Assembly: GCF_030269365.1 (NCBI RefSeq)
Contig: NZ_BSTF01000001.1
Location: 1 to 64,000 of the forward strand
DNA: 64,000 nucleotides
DNA from: Lentzea sp. NBRC 102530
GTDB lineage: Bacteria; Actinomycetota; Actinomycetes; Mycobacteriales; Pseudonocardiaceae
Direction of reading: 5' to 3'
The notes below the pieces were generated by a model that ran no database searches, was not told the DNA's origin, and worked only from the letters and a program-made list of their open reading frames with translations. Positions 25,368 to 34,898 of this stretch are shown here, piece after piece. A program made the position numbers and the translations under genes. Every line of letters begins with the position of its first letter. Position 1 is the first letter of the stretch.

Positions 25368-26111
25368 GTGACCTGGCTCTCAACGGCCGAGCCGAAAAGC
25401 GTGGCCTCACGAACATCAAGTGTGCATCCGCAGGTAGACGTCGCGACACCGCAGGGCGGTACGAACGCCGTTGTGCTCGTGCTGCACGGCGGCCGTGAAC
25501 ACGGCCTCGAACCCGTCCGGCGGCACAACCTCGCCTACTTGAGGATGGTGCCGCTGGCCAGGGCGTTGCGCGCGCCCGGCGTCGAGGTCTGGACCCTGCG
25601 CTACCGGGTGCGCGGCTGGAACGCGCCGAGCCTCGACCCCGTCAAGGACGCGCGGTGGGCGCTCGACCGGATCACCGAACAGCACCCCGGCGTGCCCATC
25701 GTGCTCGTGGGGCACTCCATGGGCGGACGGACCGCACTGCGCGTGGCCGGTCATCCGGGCGTGGTGGCCGTGTGCGCGCTCGCGCCGTGGTTGGTGCCCG
25801 GCGAGCCGTACGAGCAGTTGAGGGGCAAGGCGCTGCTCATCGCGCACGGCGACCAGGAGCGGATGACCGACCCGGCGAAGTCGCTCGCGTTCGCGCGGCA
25901 GGCCAAGACCGTCACGGACCGGGTGGCGCGGTTCAGCGTCGTCGGGGACGGGCACGCGATGCTCAAGCGGGCGCGTGACTGGACCCGGCTCGTCGTGTCT
26001 TTCGTCCACGGTGAGCTCGGGCTCGAACCGGTGGCGCCCGACATCGCGAATGCCATGCGGGAGGCCTCGCCGCGAGGCCTCGACGTGCCTTTGGGAGGCT
26101 CGCGTGGCTGA
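25368..26111 (+). CDS. Alpha/beta hydrolase (lysophospholipase-like)
   Basis: Up to 247 residues. HGG in VLVLHGGREHG is the oxyanion motif, the nucleophile Ser lies in VLVGHSMGGRTAL, and the His in VVGDGHAMLKRARD. In-frame GTG codons at 25368, 25401 and 25422 are all possible starts and none has a convincing ribosome binding site; 25368 is used. It resembles serine esterases/lysophospholipases. Its stop overlaps the following FAD oxidoreductase start by 8 bp, so it belongs to the fatty-acid modification operon and might release or recycle acyl chains (inference). Confidence 0.78.
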   Translation: MTWLSTAEPKSVASRTSSVHPQVDVATPQGGTNAVVLVLHGGREHGLEPVRRHNLAYLRMVPLARALRAPGVEVWTLRYRVRGWNAPSLDPVKDARWALDRITEQHPGVPIVLVGHSMGGRTALRVAGHPGVVAVCALAPWLVPGEPYEQLRGKALLIAHGDQERMTDPAKSLAFARQAKTVTDRVARFSVVGDGHAMLKRARDWTRLVVSFVHGELGLEPVAPDIANAMREASPRGLDVPLGGSRG

Positions 26112-27342
26112 GGTCGCCGTCATCGGAGCAGGGGTTGCCGGGCTCACGGCCGCATACGTGTTGCAACGCAGGCACGACGTGACGTTGTTCGAGGCCGACG
26201 ACCGGCTCGGCGGGCACGCGCACACGCACGACATCGGCGGGGTCGCCGTCGACTCCGGGTTCATCGTCCACAACGAACGGACCTACCCGAACCTGATCAG
26301 GCTCTTCCGCGAGCTCGGCGTGTCCACTCAGGACTCCGAGATGTCGATGAGCGTGCGCTGCGACGGCTGCGGGCTGGAGTACGCGGGCGCGAAGAAGCTG
26401 CCCGGGTTGTTCCCGACGTCGGCGAACGTCACCAACGGCCGCTACCTGCGGATGCTCGCCGAGGTCACCCGGTTCTACAAGCACGCGCAGCGCGTCCTGG
26501 ACCACGAGGAGGCGCACGACGTCACGCTCGGGGCGTTCCTCGCGATCGGCGGGTACTCGCGCTACTTCGTCGACCACTTCATCATCCCGCTGGTCAGCGC
26601 GGTGTGGTCGTCCGGTGCGGCGCTGAGCATGAAGTACCCGGCGTGGTACCTGTTCGAGTTCCTCGCGAACCACGGGATGCTCGCCATCGGCGGCACGCCG
26701 CAGTGGAAGACCGTCGTCGGCGGCTCGCGCACGTACGTCGAACGCGCCGTGAAGGGCCTTAACGCCGTGCACGTCGGCACCCCTGTCAAGGCCGTCACGC
26801 GCAACGGCGGTGGCGTCGAGATCCGCGATCACAACAACGTCCTGCACACGGCGGACCACGTCGTCATCGCCACGCACCCGGACCAGGCGCTCGGGCTCCT
26901 CGCGGACCCGACGCGCGAGGAGAAGGAGGTGCTCGGCGCGTTCCAGTACTCGCGCAACGAGACGTGGCTGCACACCGACGCCTCCATCCTGCCGCGCACG
27001 AGCGGCGCGCGGGCGTCGTGGAACCTGTACAAGCGGGCCTGCCGGGAAGCCGACGGCCAGGTGCTCGTCAGCTACCACATGAACCGGCTGATGCGGCTCG
27101 GCGGCGACCGCGACTTCGTCGTCACGCTCAACCCGCACGACGTGAACCCCGACCGCGTGCTTGCGAAGATGGTCTACGAGCACCCGATCTACACCCCCGA
27201 CTCCGTTGCGGCGCAACGCCGTCTGCCCGAGATCAACACCTCGTCCACCGCCTACGCCGGCGCGTACCACGGGTGGGGCTTCCACGAGGACGGCTGCGCG
27301 TCCGGCGTGCGCGCGGCCCGGCACTTCGGGGTCGACTGGTGA
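26104..27342 (+). CDS. FAD-dependent amine-oxidase-like oxidoreductase of the DUF1365/CFA cluster
   Basis: 412 residues from GTG 26104 with GGGAGG 5 bp upstream. The N-terminal dinucleotide-binding motif VIGAGVAGLTAAYVL and LFEADDRLGGHAHTHDI mark an amine-oxidase/phytoene-desaturase type flavoprotein. The C-terminus NTSSTAYAGAYHGWGFHEDGCASGVRAA closes the FAD site. Proteins of this type are found beside DUF1365 and cyclopropane-synthase-like genes in many bacteria and are believed to desaturate or reduce fatty acyl chains; the reaction here is inferred from context. It overlaps both neighbours (8 bp and GTGA). Confidence 0.82.
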   Translation: MAEVAVIGAGVAGLTAAYVLQRRHDVTLFEADDRLGGHAHTHDIGGVAVDSGFIVHNERTYPNLIRLFRELGVSTQDSEMSMSVRCDGCGLEYAGAKKLPGLFPTSANVTNGRYLRMLAEVTRFYKHAQRVLDHEEAHDVTLGAFLAIGGYSRYFVDHFIIPLVSAVWSSGAALSMKYPAWYLFEFLANHGMLAIGGTPQWKTVVGGSRTYVERAVKGLNAVHVGTPVKAVTRNGGGVEIRDHNNVLHTADHVVIATHPDQALGLLADPTREEKEVLGAFQYSRNETWLHTDASILPRTSGARASWNLYKRACREADGQVLVSYHMNRLMRLGGDRDFVVTLNPHDVNPDRVLAKMVYEHPIYTPDSVAAQRRLPEINTSSTAYAGAYHGWGFHEDGCASGVRAARHFGVDW

Positions 27343-28019
27343 TCTACGACGTCCTCATCACGCACCAGCGCCGCGAACTGATCGACCGGTCGTTCAGCCA
27401 CCGCGCGTACATGTGGCTGGTCGACCTGGACGGGTTACCGAGCCTGCCGTGGTGGGCGCGGCCGTTCGCGAAGTTCGAGGCCCGCGACCACCTCGGGTCG
27501 CCCGCGAAGACCATCCGCGAGAACCTCGACGAGTGGCTGGCCGAGCGCGACATCGACCTCGGCGGCGGGCAGGTCCTGATGCTCGCCAACGCGCGCGTGC
27601 TCGGGTACGTCTTCAACCCGCTGTCCGTGTACTGGTGCCACGACGCGTCCGGCGACCTCGTGTGCGTGGTCGCGGAAGTGCACAACACGTACGGCGGACG
27701 GCATTGCTATCTGCTGCGCACCGACTCGCAGGGCCGTGCGTCGGTGGACAAGGAGTTCTACGTCTCGCCGTTCCTGGAAGTCGACGGGCACTACGTGATG
27801 AAGATGCCCAAGCCGGGAAACCAGCTGTCCGTGACCATCGCGTTGCGGCAGAACGGGAAGACGACCTTCAGCGCGACGATGAAGGGCGAGCGCAGTTCGG
27901 GGCTGCGCATGCTGCTCCGCCGTCCGCTGATGCCCCAGCGCGTGTCCGCGCTGATCCGCCGTCATGGCATTGCCCTCTACCTGAGGCGAATTCCGATCAT
28001 CCCCAGGAGTGATGGATGA
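27339..28019 (+). CDS. DUF1365 family protein
   Basis: 226 residues. Family hallmarks are FNPLSVYWCHDASG near residue 90, EVHNTYGGRHCYLL near 110, and KEFYVSPFLEVDGHY near 140. DUF1365 proteins have no proven reaction but occur with the FAD oxidoreductase and cyclopropane-type methyltransferase seen here. GTG 27339 overlaps the upstream stop and the ATG of the next gene overlaps this stop (ATGA), so the three are translated together. Confidence 0.87.
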   Translation: MIYDVLITHQRRELIDRSFSHRAYMWLVDLDGLPSLPWWARPFAKFEARDHLGSPAKTIRENLDEWLAERDIDLGGGQVLMLANARVLGYVFNPLSVYWCHDASGDLVCVVAEVHNTYGGRHCYLLRTDSQGRASVDKEFYVSPFLEVDGHYVMKMPKPGNQLSVTIALRQNGKTTFSATMKGERSSGLRMLLRRPLMPQRVSALIRRHGIALYLRRIPIIPRSDG

Positions 28020-29242
28020 GCACGTTGTCCTTGCCCCGTCCGAACCAGGGCATCTGGCCTGGGCTCTTCACGGCGCCACGCTCGCCCATGCGCGCGCGGA
28101 TCGCCGAGTCGCTGTTCCGCAACGCCGTGCGCTCGTTGCCCGTGACCGTCGAGCTGCCCGACGGCCGCACGTGGGGCGCGGGCGGACCGGTCATGCGGCT
28201 GGTGCGGCCCGAGGCGTTCTTCCACCGGCTCGGCGCGGACGCCAAGATCGGCTTCGGCGAGGCCTACATGGTGGGCGACTGGGAGGCCGAGGACCTCGCG
28301 GGCGTGCTCGCGGCGTTCGCGGCCCGGCTCTCCACGCTCATCCCACCCGGCCTGCAGCGGTTGCGCCGGCTCGCCGAGCGCAGGCAGACCGAGGTCAACG
28401 ACGTCGCCGGGTCGCGGCAGAACATCCACCGGCACTACGACCTGTCGAACGAGCTGTTCGGGGTGTTCCTCGACGAGACGATGACGTACTCGTCGGCGTT
28501 GTTCGAGGGCGCGGACACCGACCTGCACACCGCCCAGCTGCGCAAGATCGACGGCGTGCTCGACTACGCGGGCGTCCGCTCCGGCTCCCGTGTGCTGGAG
28601 ATCGGCACGGGCTGGGGCGCGCTCGCCATCCGGGCCGCCCAGCGCGGCGCCACCGTCACGTCGCTGACCATCTCCGCCGAACAGCGCAAGCTGGCGTTGG
28701 ACCGGGTGAGGGACGCCGGCCTCCACGATCGGGTGACGGTCGAGCTGCGTGACTACCGTGAGGAGCACGGCCGGTACGACGCCGTCGTCAGCGTCGAGAT
28801 GATCGAGGCGGTCGGTGCCGAGTACTGGCCCGAGTACTTCTCGATGCTCGACCGCGTGCTCGCCCCCGGCGGCCGCGTCGGCCTCCAGGCGATCACCATG
28901 CCGCACGACCGCATGATCGCGAGCAAGGCCAGCTACACCTGGATCCACAAGTACATCTTCCCCGGCGGGCTCATCCCGTCGGTGCGGTCGATCGAGGAGT
29001 CGGTGCGCGACCACACCCGGCTCGAGATCGTCGAGTCGCGGTCGTTCGGCCTCGACTACGCCGAGACCCTGCGGCGCTGGCGCGACACGTTCCTCACCCG
29101 TTGGGACGAGGTCCGCGACCTGGGCTTCGACGACACGTTCCGCCGGATGTGGGAGTTCTACCTCGCCTACTCGGAGGCCGGTTTCCGGGTCGGATACCTG
29201 GGAGTCCAGCAATTCGGCATGGCCGAAAGACTGGGCCATTAG
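28016..29242 (+). CDS. Cyclopropane-fatty-acyl-phospholipid synthase-like SAM methyltransferase
   Basis: 408 residues. A CFA-specific N-terminal region (GEAYMVGDWEAEDLAGVLAAF) precedes the SAM-binding motif VLEIGTGWGALAIRAA near 200-215 and SVEMIEAVGAEYWPEYF near 260; NIHRHYDLSNELFGVFLDETMTYS is the classic CFA synthase block. The enzyme would add a methylene or methyl group across a double bond of membrane lipid acyl chains. With the adjacent FAD enzyme a branched, cyclopropane or further oxidised (for example furan) fatty acid could result; which one is not decided by the sequence. Confidence 0.88.
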   Translation: MSTLSLPRPNQGIWPGLFTAPRSPMRARIAESLFRNAVRSLPVTVELPDGRTWGAGGPVMRLVRPEAFFHRLGADAKIGFGEAYMVGDWEAEDLAGVLAAFAARLSTLIPPGLQRLRRLAERRQTEVNDVAGSRQNIHRHYDLSNELFGVFLDETMTYSSALFEGADTDLHTAQLRKIDGVLDYAGVRSGSRVLEIGTGWGALAIRAAQRGATVTSLTISAEQRKLALDRVRDAGLHDRVTVELRDYREEHGRYDAVVSVEMIEAVGAEYWPEYFSMLDRVLAPGGRVGLQAITMPHDRMIASKASYTWIHKYIFPGGLIPSVRSIEESVRDHTRLEIVESRSFGLDYAETLRRWRDTFLTRWDEVRDLGFDDTFRRMWEFYLAYSEAGFRVGYLGVQQFGMAERLGH

Positions 29243-29388
29243 GACCACCTTCTGCCCCAAAAGGGTGCTGGTACCCCCACCCGACTGGACTTCGTGGTCC
29301 TCTTGGAAGCAGGCGGTATCAAACGGCTCGCTGCGGTCTCTTCTTCAGTGAAGCCCCTAGTGTCGCTGTAGTGGAGGAGGTCGCCGGG

Positions 29389-30078
29389 ATGGTCATGCCC
29401 ACAGCCGTGCGGTCCGGTGGCGGTGTCGACGTCCTCGCTCCCGAGGAGGTCTGGAACCAGCCAACGGTGCCCATGCGCCGTCGGGTGCCGAGCCAGGCAC
29501 CGGTCACCAACCAGTGGCTGGCCGAGGCCGAGTTCACCGACCTCGTCGACGCCGCGCTGGCCGGAGACAGACGGGCGGTCGAGCACCTGCTCGGCCGCAT
29601 CCAGCCGCTGATCGTGCGCTACTGCCGCGCACGGGTCGGCGGCCGCGAACGCACGCTGGTGTCGGCCGAGGACATCGCGCAGGAGGTCTGCGTGGCCGTC
29701 CTCGGCGCACTGTCGAAGTACCGCTACGAACCGGGTTCGTTCCTGGCGTTCGTCTACGGCATCGCCGCGCACAAGGTGGCCGACGCCCGCCGCCGCGCCG
29801 TCCGCAACCGCGCCGAGGTCGTGCCGGAACTGCCGGACTGCCCGTCGCTGGAAGCCGGTCCCGAACAGCACGCGGTCAACGGCGAGATGCTCGCCCAGGT
29901 CACGCGCCTGCTGCACAAGCTGCCGGCCCGCCAGCGCGAGATCCTCGTGCTGCGGGTGGCCGTGGGCCTGTCCGCCGAGGAGGTCGCGCTGGCCGTCGCG
30001 TCCACCCCCGGTGCCGTGCGGGTGGCGCAGCACCGGGCGCTCAACCGGATGCGGGAGATGATCGCCGAGGAGGGCTGA
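29389..30078 (+). CDS. ShbA/SigD-like sigma-70 family sigma factor
   Basis: 229 residues from ATG 29389 with GGAGGAGG at 29373-29380 (8-bp spacing). An N-terminal tail of about 50 residues precedes region 2 (IVRYCRARVGGRERTLVSAEDIAQEVCVAV, in two parts) and FLAFVYGIAAHKVADARRRA; region 4 is LPARQREILVLRVAVGLSAEEVALAV. The IQPLIVRYCRARVG block is close to Mycobacterium SigD and Streptomyces ShbA; ShbA transcribes the principal sigma gene hrdB (family knowledge). No anti-sigma gene adjoins. It follows the CFA-like gene by 146 bp and might be separately transcribed; its stop abuts the stop of the convergent MFS gene. Confidence 0.83.
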   Translation: MVMPTAVRSGGGVDVLAPEEVWNQPTVPMRRRVPSQAPVTNQWLAEAEFTDLVDAALAGDRRAVEHLLGRIQPLIVRYCRARVGGRERTLVSAEDIAQEVCVAVLGALSKYRYEPGSFLAFVYGIAAHKVADARRRAVRNRAEVVPELPDCPSLEAGPEQHAVNGEMLAQVTRLLHKLPARQREILVLRVAVGLSAEEVALAVASTPGAVRVAQHRALNRMREMIAEEG

Positions 30079-31293
30079 TCACCTCCCGCTCTCGTGCGGG
30101 AGCTCGCTCCGAGCGGAGGTGCTCAGCTCCGTGAACGCGGCCACCAGCGCCGTCACGAGGATCAACGCGCCGAACGCGAGCAGGGCGGCCGCGCCACCCA
30201 CCGTGCCGGCCAGGAACCCGCCCAGCGCGGGCGAGACCGGGGTCAGCACCCGCGCGGCGAGCGTGGAGACCGCGTCCAGGCGTCCCATCATGTCCGGGGG
30301 CACCAGCACCGACTGCACCGCGGACACCGACACGTTGATCAACGGCGTGACGACCGCGGTGACCGCCAGCGGCACGAACGGCCAGAACACGCCGAACGGC
30401 AGCGCCATGGCGAGGGTGCAGACGCCGAACACGGTCAGCACGGCGATCATCAGCGGGCCGGGCGCGAGCGTGACCCTGGGCGCGAGCAGCGAACCGAGGA
30501 CGCCGCCGACGCCGATGCCCGCGATCACCAGGCCGGTGTCGAGGCTGCTGCCGCCGCGGTCCGCTACCAGGGCGAACACCGGCAGCATCGACGCGCCGCC
30601 GAGCAGGTTCAGCACCAGGAAGACGACCGTGAGGTTGCGCAGGCCGGTCTGCCGCCACAACCAGCGGCCCGCGTCCTTCAGGTCGTGCCGCATGCGTTGG
30701 CGGGGTTTCGCCGCGGTGCGGGCGGGGATCTTCGCGAACCAGGCACAGGCCGCGGCGACGGCGTAGGTGAGCGCGTCCACCACGAACGGGAGCGAGCGCC
30801 CGGCGGCCATGAGCAACGCCCCGAGCGGCGGCCCCGCCACCCGTGCCGCGTGACCGCGCGCCTCCTCCTGGGCGTACGCGTGGGTGAGTTGCTCCGGCGG
30901 CACGACGGCCTGGATCGCGCTGGTGCGGGCCGGGCTCGCGAACGCCGTGCAAACGCCGTCGACGACCGCCAGAACCACGAACACGAACAGACAGGAGTGA
31001 CCGGTGAGGATGGCGGCGGCCAGCAGCGCCGCGACGGCGGCTTGCACGGACTGGCTCCACACCAGGGTCCGGCGGCGGTCCCAGCGGTCCACCCACACGC
31101 CCGCCGGCATCAGCGTCAGCAGCAGAGCGGCGGCCCGCGCGCCCGCGATCACGCCGGGCAGCAGGTACGAGCCGGTCAGCGCGACGACCAGCAGCGGCAT
31201 CGCCAGCGTGGTGATCGTCGTGCCGAGCTGTGAGACGGCGCCGCCGAACCAGAGCAGCTGGAACTGCGCGTTTTTCCTGAGTGTGACCCCCAT
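30079..31293 (-). CDS. MFS transporter (EntS-like exporter type)
   Basis: 404 residues, twelve predicted membrane helices. The start FQLLWFGGAVSQLGTTITTLAMPL and the inter-helix motif GVWVDRWDRRRTLVWSQ between helices 2 and 3 match the MFS_3 group of siderophore and macrolide exporters. The substrate is unknown. The stop codon touches that of the sigma factor gene (30078/30079), and the start is 50 bp from the divergent kinase gene. Confidence 0.85.
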   Translation of the reverse strand: MGVTLRKNAQFQLLWFGGAVSQLGTTITTLAMPLLVVALTGSYLLPGVIAGARAAALLLTLMPAGVWVDRWDRRRTLVWSQSVQAAVAALLAAAILTGHSCLFVFVVLAVVDGVCTAFASPARTSAIQAVVPPEQLTHAYAQEEARGHAARVAGPPLGALLMAAGRSLPFVVDALTYAVAAACAWFAKIPARTAAKPRQRMRHDLKDAGRWLWRQTGLRNLTVVFLVLNLLGGASMLPVFALVADRGGSSLDTGLVIAGIGVGGVLGSLLAPRVTLAPGPLMIAVLTVFGVCTLAMALPFGVFWPFVPLAVTAVVTPLINVSVSAVQSVLVPPDMMGRLDAVSTLAARVLTPVSPALGGFLAGTVGGAAALLAFGALILVTALVAAFTELSTSARSELPHESGR

Positions 31294-31342
31294 GCGCCGT
31301 TTCTAACGCATGATCACGGTCCACGGGTGGCAAGGTTTACGC

Positions 31343-32377
31343 ATGGCTGATCAGGACACCGCCTTCGACGTGCTGCTGACCGGCACCGTGTTCCTCGACA
31401 TCATCTTCACCGGCCTGCCGCGCCCACCGGCCCCCGGCACCGAGGTGTGGTCCGAGGGGCTCGGGTCGTGCCCCGGCGGCATCGCGAACCTCGCGGTGGC
31501 GTTGCGCAGGCTCGAGCTGAAGACGGCGCTCGCCGCCGCGTTCGGGGAGGACGCGTACGGCGACTTCTGCTGGGACGTGCTCGCGGACCAGGAGGGCGTC
31601 GACCTCTCCTACTGCCGTCGCTTCTACGGCTGGCACTCGCCGGTGACGGTCAGCATGGCGATGGAACACGACCGCAGCATGGTCACGCACGGGCACAAGG
31701 CACCCATCACGGCTGATGACCTCTTCGCGCCGCCGCCGTCGGCCAAAGCGTGTTTTGTGCACATCCAGGCAGAAGACGAGCAATGGGTGCGCACGGCCAA
31801 GCAGAACGGGGCGAAGCTCTTCGCCGACATCGGCTGGGACCGCACCGGCGCGTGGTCACCCGAACTGCTGCGCCGGCTCGACGGCTATGACGTGTTCCTC
31901 CCGAACCACGTGGAGGCACAGGGCTACACCCGCACCGACACCCCGGAGGCCGCCGCGCGCAAGCTCGCCGAGCACGTGCCCGTGGTGGTCGTCACACGCG
32001 GCGGCGGGGGAGCGGTCGCCGTCGACAGCGCGACCGGCGAGTGCGTGGACGTGCCGGGCCTCAACGTCGCCCCGCTCGACGCGACGGGTGCCGGTGACGT
32101 GTTTGGCGCCGGGTTCGTGATGGGCACTCTGGCCGGGTGGCCGCTCGAACACCGGGTGCGGTTCGCGAACCTGTGCGCCGCGCTGTCCGTGCAGCACTTC
32201 GGAGGCTCCCTGTCCGCTCCCGGCTGGGGGGACATCGCCGTGTGGTGGCGAACGGTGAGCAGGCGGCCCGACGAAGAGCTGTCGCGTTACGGGTTCCTCG
32301 ACGACCTGCTGCCCGATCACGCGGGCGTCGAGGTGCGCAGGGCCAGCCCGACGATCGGCCTGCGGCTACTCCGGTAG
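31343..32377 (+). CDS. PfkB-family carbohydrate kinase
   Basis: 344 residues from ATG 31343. PfkB signature 1 is seen as CPGGIANLAVALRRL near residue 44-58 and signature 2 as DATGAGDVFGAGFVMG near 255 with the catalytic Asp of GAGD. The family phosphorylates sugars or nucleosides with ATP (ribokinase, adenosine kinase, fructokinase). Specificity cannot be settled. It is a single gene, divergent from the MFS exporter; no clear Shine-Dalgarno (AAGG at 31333). Confidence 0.85.
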   Translation: MADQDTAFDVLLTGTVFLDIIFTGLPRPPAPGTEVWSEGLGSCPGGIANLAVALRRLELKTALAAAFGEDAYGDFCWDVLADQEGVDLSYCRRFYGWHSPVTVSMAMEHDRSMVTHGHKAPITADDLFAPPPSAKACFVHIQAEDEQWVRTAKQNGAKLFADIGWDRTGAWSPELLRRLDGYDVFLPNHVEAQGYTRTDTPEAAARKLAEHVPVVVVTRGGGGAVAVDSATGECVDVPGLNVAPLDATGAGDVFGAGFVMGTLAGWPLEHRVRFANLCAALSVQHFGGSLSAPGWGDIAVWWRTVSRRPDEELSRYGFLDDLLPDHAGVEVRRASPTIGLRLLR

Positions 32378-32474
32378 GTTGAAAACAGTCGATCAGCGGA
32401 CGCAACCTAACCGGTCTCCCGCGCGACTTAATACGTAGAGAGTCTCTGGGGTTTTGCTCGGAAGGAGTTGCGGG

Positions 32475-34595
32475 TTGTTCGCCGCACGCGCGTCAGGCTT
32501 GGTCAAGTTGCTGGGGTTGTGCCTGACGGCGGGCGTGCTCCTCGCCGCGATGGTGTTCCCGTTCGTCGGAGGTCTCGGGCTCGCGTCCAACCGTGCGGCC
32601 GACACGGTCGACCAGACGTCCGGTGATCTCGCGAAGGGTGAGCTGCCTCTCGTCACCACCATCCAGGACAAGGACGGCGTCCCGATCGCCTACCTGTACG
32701 ACCAGTACCGCATCCCGCTGGAGTCCAAGGACATCTCGGACACCATGAAGCTCGCGATCCTGGCCATTGAGGACAAGCGGTTCTACGAGCACCAGGGCGT
32801 CGACTGGCAGGGCATCGCCCGTGCCGCCGCCAAGGCCGGTGTGGACGGTGGGGCGACGCAGGGCGCGTCGACGCTCACCCAGCAGTACGTGAAGAACTAC
32901 ATGGCGTTCGTGCTCGGCGCCGACAACGAGCAGGAGGCCTGGGAGAAGGCCACCGAGGCCACGATCGGCCGCAAGATGCGCGAGGCGCGCGTCGCGTTGC
33001 AGCTCGAGCAGCAGATGAGCAAGGACGAGATCCTCACCGGCTACCTGAACATCGTGCCGCTGGGCAACCAGACGTACGGCGTCGGCGCGGCCGCGAAGGC
33101 CTACTTCGGCACCACCGCCGACAAGCTGACGGTCCCGCAGGCCGCGCTGCTCGCCGCGATCGCGAACCGCCCGTCGTCGCTGAACCCCGGCGCGTCGCCC
33201 GAGAAGGCGCTGGAGCGGCGCAACATCGTGATCGACAAGATGCGCGAGAACGGCGCGTTCGGCGCGGACGAGAACGAGGCCAAGAAGAAGGCCGACGAGT
33301 ACAAGGCGACGGGCCTGGAGATCGTCCCGGACCTGCAGATCCTGCCGAAGGGCTGCGTCGGCGCCGGTGACGGCCCGATCTACGGCTTCTTCTGCTCCTA
33401 CCTCCTCGATTACCTGCGCGAGGCGGGCATCACCGACAAGCAGCTGCAGCGCGGCGGCCTGACGATCAAGACCACGCTCGACCAGAAGGCCACCAAGGCG
33501 GCCAAGGAAGCGGCCGAGCAGCAGGTGCCGAAGACGCAGCCCGGCGTCTCGAACGTCATGTCCGTCGTCCAGCCGGGTACCGACAAGCACCGCGTGCGCG
33601 CCCTCGTCGCCTCCCGCGACTTCGGCAACAACGCCGAACTCGGCCAGGTCGCCCGCCCCGTTCCCGCCGAGGTGCTGCCGTTCGGCCCCGGCTCGGTCAA
33701 CAAGGTCTTCACCGCCGCCGCGGCGCTCGAGCGCAACGTCATCGGGATCGACAAGCCGATGGACGTCCCGAAGGTCTACTACTCCAGGGTCTACCCCAAC
33801 GGCGGCGCGCCCTGGAAGGTCGAGAACGCGGGCAACTACGGCGAGAAGATGACGCTGACGCAGGCCCTCGCCCAGTCGCCCAACACCGGGTTCGTCATCC
33901 TGCAGGAGAAGGCGGGCCTCAACAACGTCGTCGACATGGCGTACCGCCTGGGCATGCGCGAGACCCTGCAGGGCTCGAACCGCTCCGGCGAGCCCCTGAA
34001 GTCGGACAAGTCGAACGGTCCGTCCCAGGGCGACTGGACGAAGCAGAACAACGCGGGTTCCTACACCCTCGGCCCCGGCGCCACGAGCGTGCTGGAACTG
34101 GCGAACGTGGCCGCCACCATCGTCTCGAAGGGCACCTGGTGCCCGCCGACGCCGGTGGAACAGGTGATCGACCGCTACGGCAAGCCGATCCCGCTGAAGG
34201 AGAAGCCCTGCGAGGAAGCGGTGAACCCGGACCTGGCCGCCTCCCTGGCCCAGGGCATGTCCCACGACACGATCTCCGGCGGCACCGCGGCCGACGCCGC
34301 CAGGGCCGCCGGCTGGACCCGCCCGACCATCGGTAAGACGGGCACCACCGAAGAGCACAAGTCGGTTGCTTTCCTGGGCGCGACCCCGCAGTACGCGGGC
34401 GCGGCCATGACCTACGCCGACGGCAACAACCCGCAGGTCATCTGCGCCAACCCGAGGATCCAGCTCTGCCCGGGCAGCCGCAACGGCGTCTACGGCGGCC
34501 AGGGCGCTGCCCCGACGTGGTTCAACACCATGAAGGTGCTCCACGAGGGCCTGGACGTGGCAGCGCTGCCGCCGGCAGCCGCCCGCTACAAGTAA
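32475..34595 (+). CDS. Class A penicillin-binding protein (glycosyltransferase-transpeptidase)
   Basis: About 706 residues. TTG 32475 is preferred: GGAG at 32464-32467 is 7 bp upstream and gives LFAARASGLVKLLGLCL with a single membrane anchor. The GT51 domain shows AIEDKRFYEHQGVDWQGI (catalytic Glu) and GASTLTQQYVKN. The transpeptidase has SxxK as GPGSVNKVF, SxN as AQSPNTGF and KTG as IGKTGTTEEHKS. It polymerises and cross-links peptidoglycan. No PASTA domain is present; the C-terminus ends soon after the catalytic domain. It is similar in build to mycobacterial PonA-type proteins. A terminator follows at 34613. Confidence 0.9.
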   Translation: MFAARASGLVKLLGLCLTAGVLLAAMVFPFVGGLGLASNRAADTVDQTSGDLAKGELPLVTTIQDKDGVPIAYLYDQYRIPLESKDISDTMKLAILAIEDKRFYEHQGVDWQGIARAAAKAGVDGGATQGASTLTQQYVKNYMAFVLGADNEQEAWEKATEATIGRKMREARVALQLEQQMSKDEILTGYLNIVPLGNQTYGVGAAAKAYFGTTADKLTVPQAALLAAIANRPSSLNPGASPEKALERRNIVIDKMRENGAFGADENEAKKKADEYKATGLEIVPDLQILPKGCVGAGDGPIYGFFCSYLLDYLREAGITDKQLQRGGLTIKTTLDQKATKAAKEAAEQQVPKTQPGVSNVMSVVQPGTDKHRVRALVASRDFGNNAELGQVARPVPAEVLPFGPGSVNKVFTAAAALERNVIGIDKPMDVPKVYYSRVYPNGGAPWKVENAGNYGEKMTLTQALAQSPNTGFVILQEKAGLNNVVDMAYRLGMRETLQGSNRSGEPLKSDKSNGPSQGDWTKQNNAGSYTLGPGATSVLELANVAATIVSKGTWCPPTPVEQVIDRYGKPIPLKEKPCEEAVNPDLAASLAQGMSHDTISGGTAADAARAAGWTRPTIGKTGTTEEHKSVAFLGATPQYAGAAMTYADGNNPQVICANPRIQLCPGSRNGVYGGQGAAPTWFNTMKVLHEGLDVAALPPAAARYK

Positions 34596-34612
34596 GCAGC
34601 ACCGCACGGCCG

Positions 34613-34651
34613 AAGGGGCCGCCGAACGCCACGCGCGTTCGGCGGCCCTTT
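34613..34651 (+). terminator. Terminator after the class A PBP gene
   Basis: AAGGGGCCGCCGAACG (34613-34628) pairs with CGTTCGGCGGCCCTT (34636-34650), a 15-bp stem with one bulged G and a 7-nt loop, followed by TTTGT. It lies 18 bp after the stop. Confidence 0.85.
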
Positions 34652-34898
34652 GTCATGGGCGGGACCAACGGCTCGCCGAGAACGAAGTCTTTGCGCCCAA
34701 ATGCAACACCCACCCACCGTGACCGCCACCTGCCCGGAACCCGGCCGTAAACCTTTCACGATAAAGCGACTGACCAGTACAAACACCACGAGCGGCATTG
34801 GTCCAAAGCCCGTTATCAACCCGGGGCACGGATCAATCACTCAGAGTGAACAGCAGTGGGCCTAATCACCTGAACACCCAGATGGCTTGCTCAGCTCG

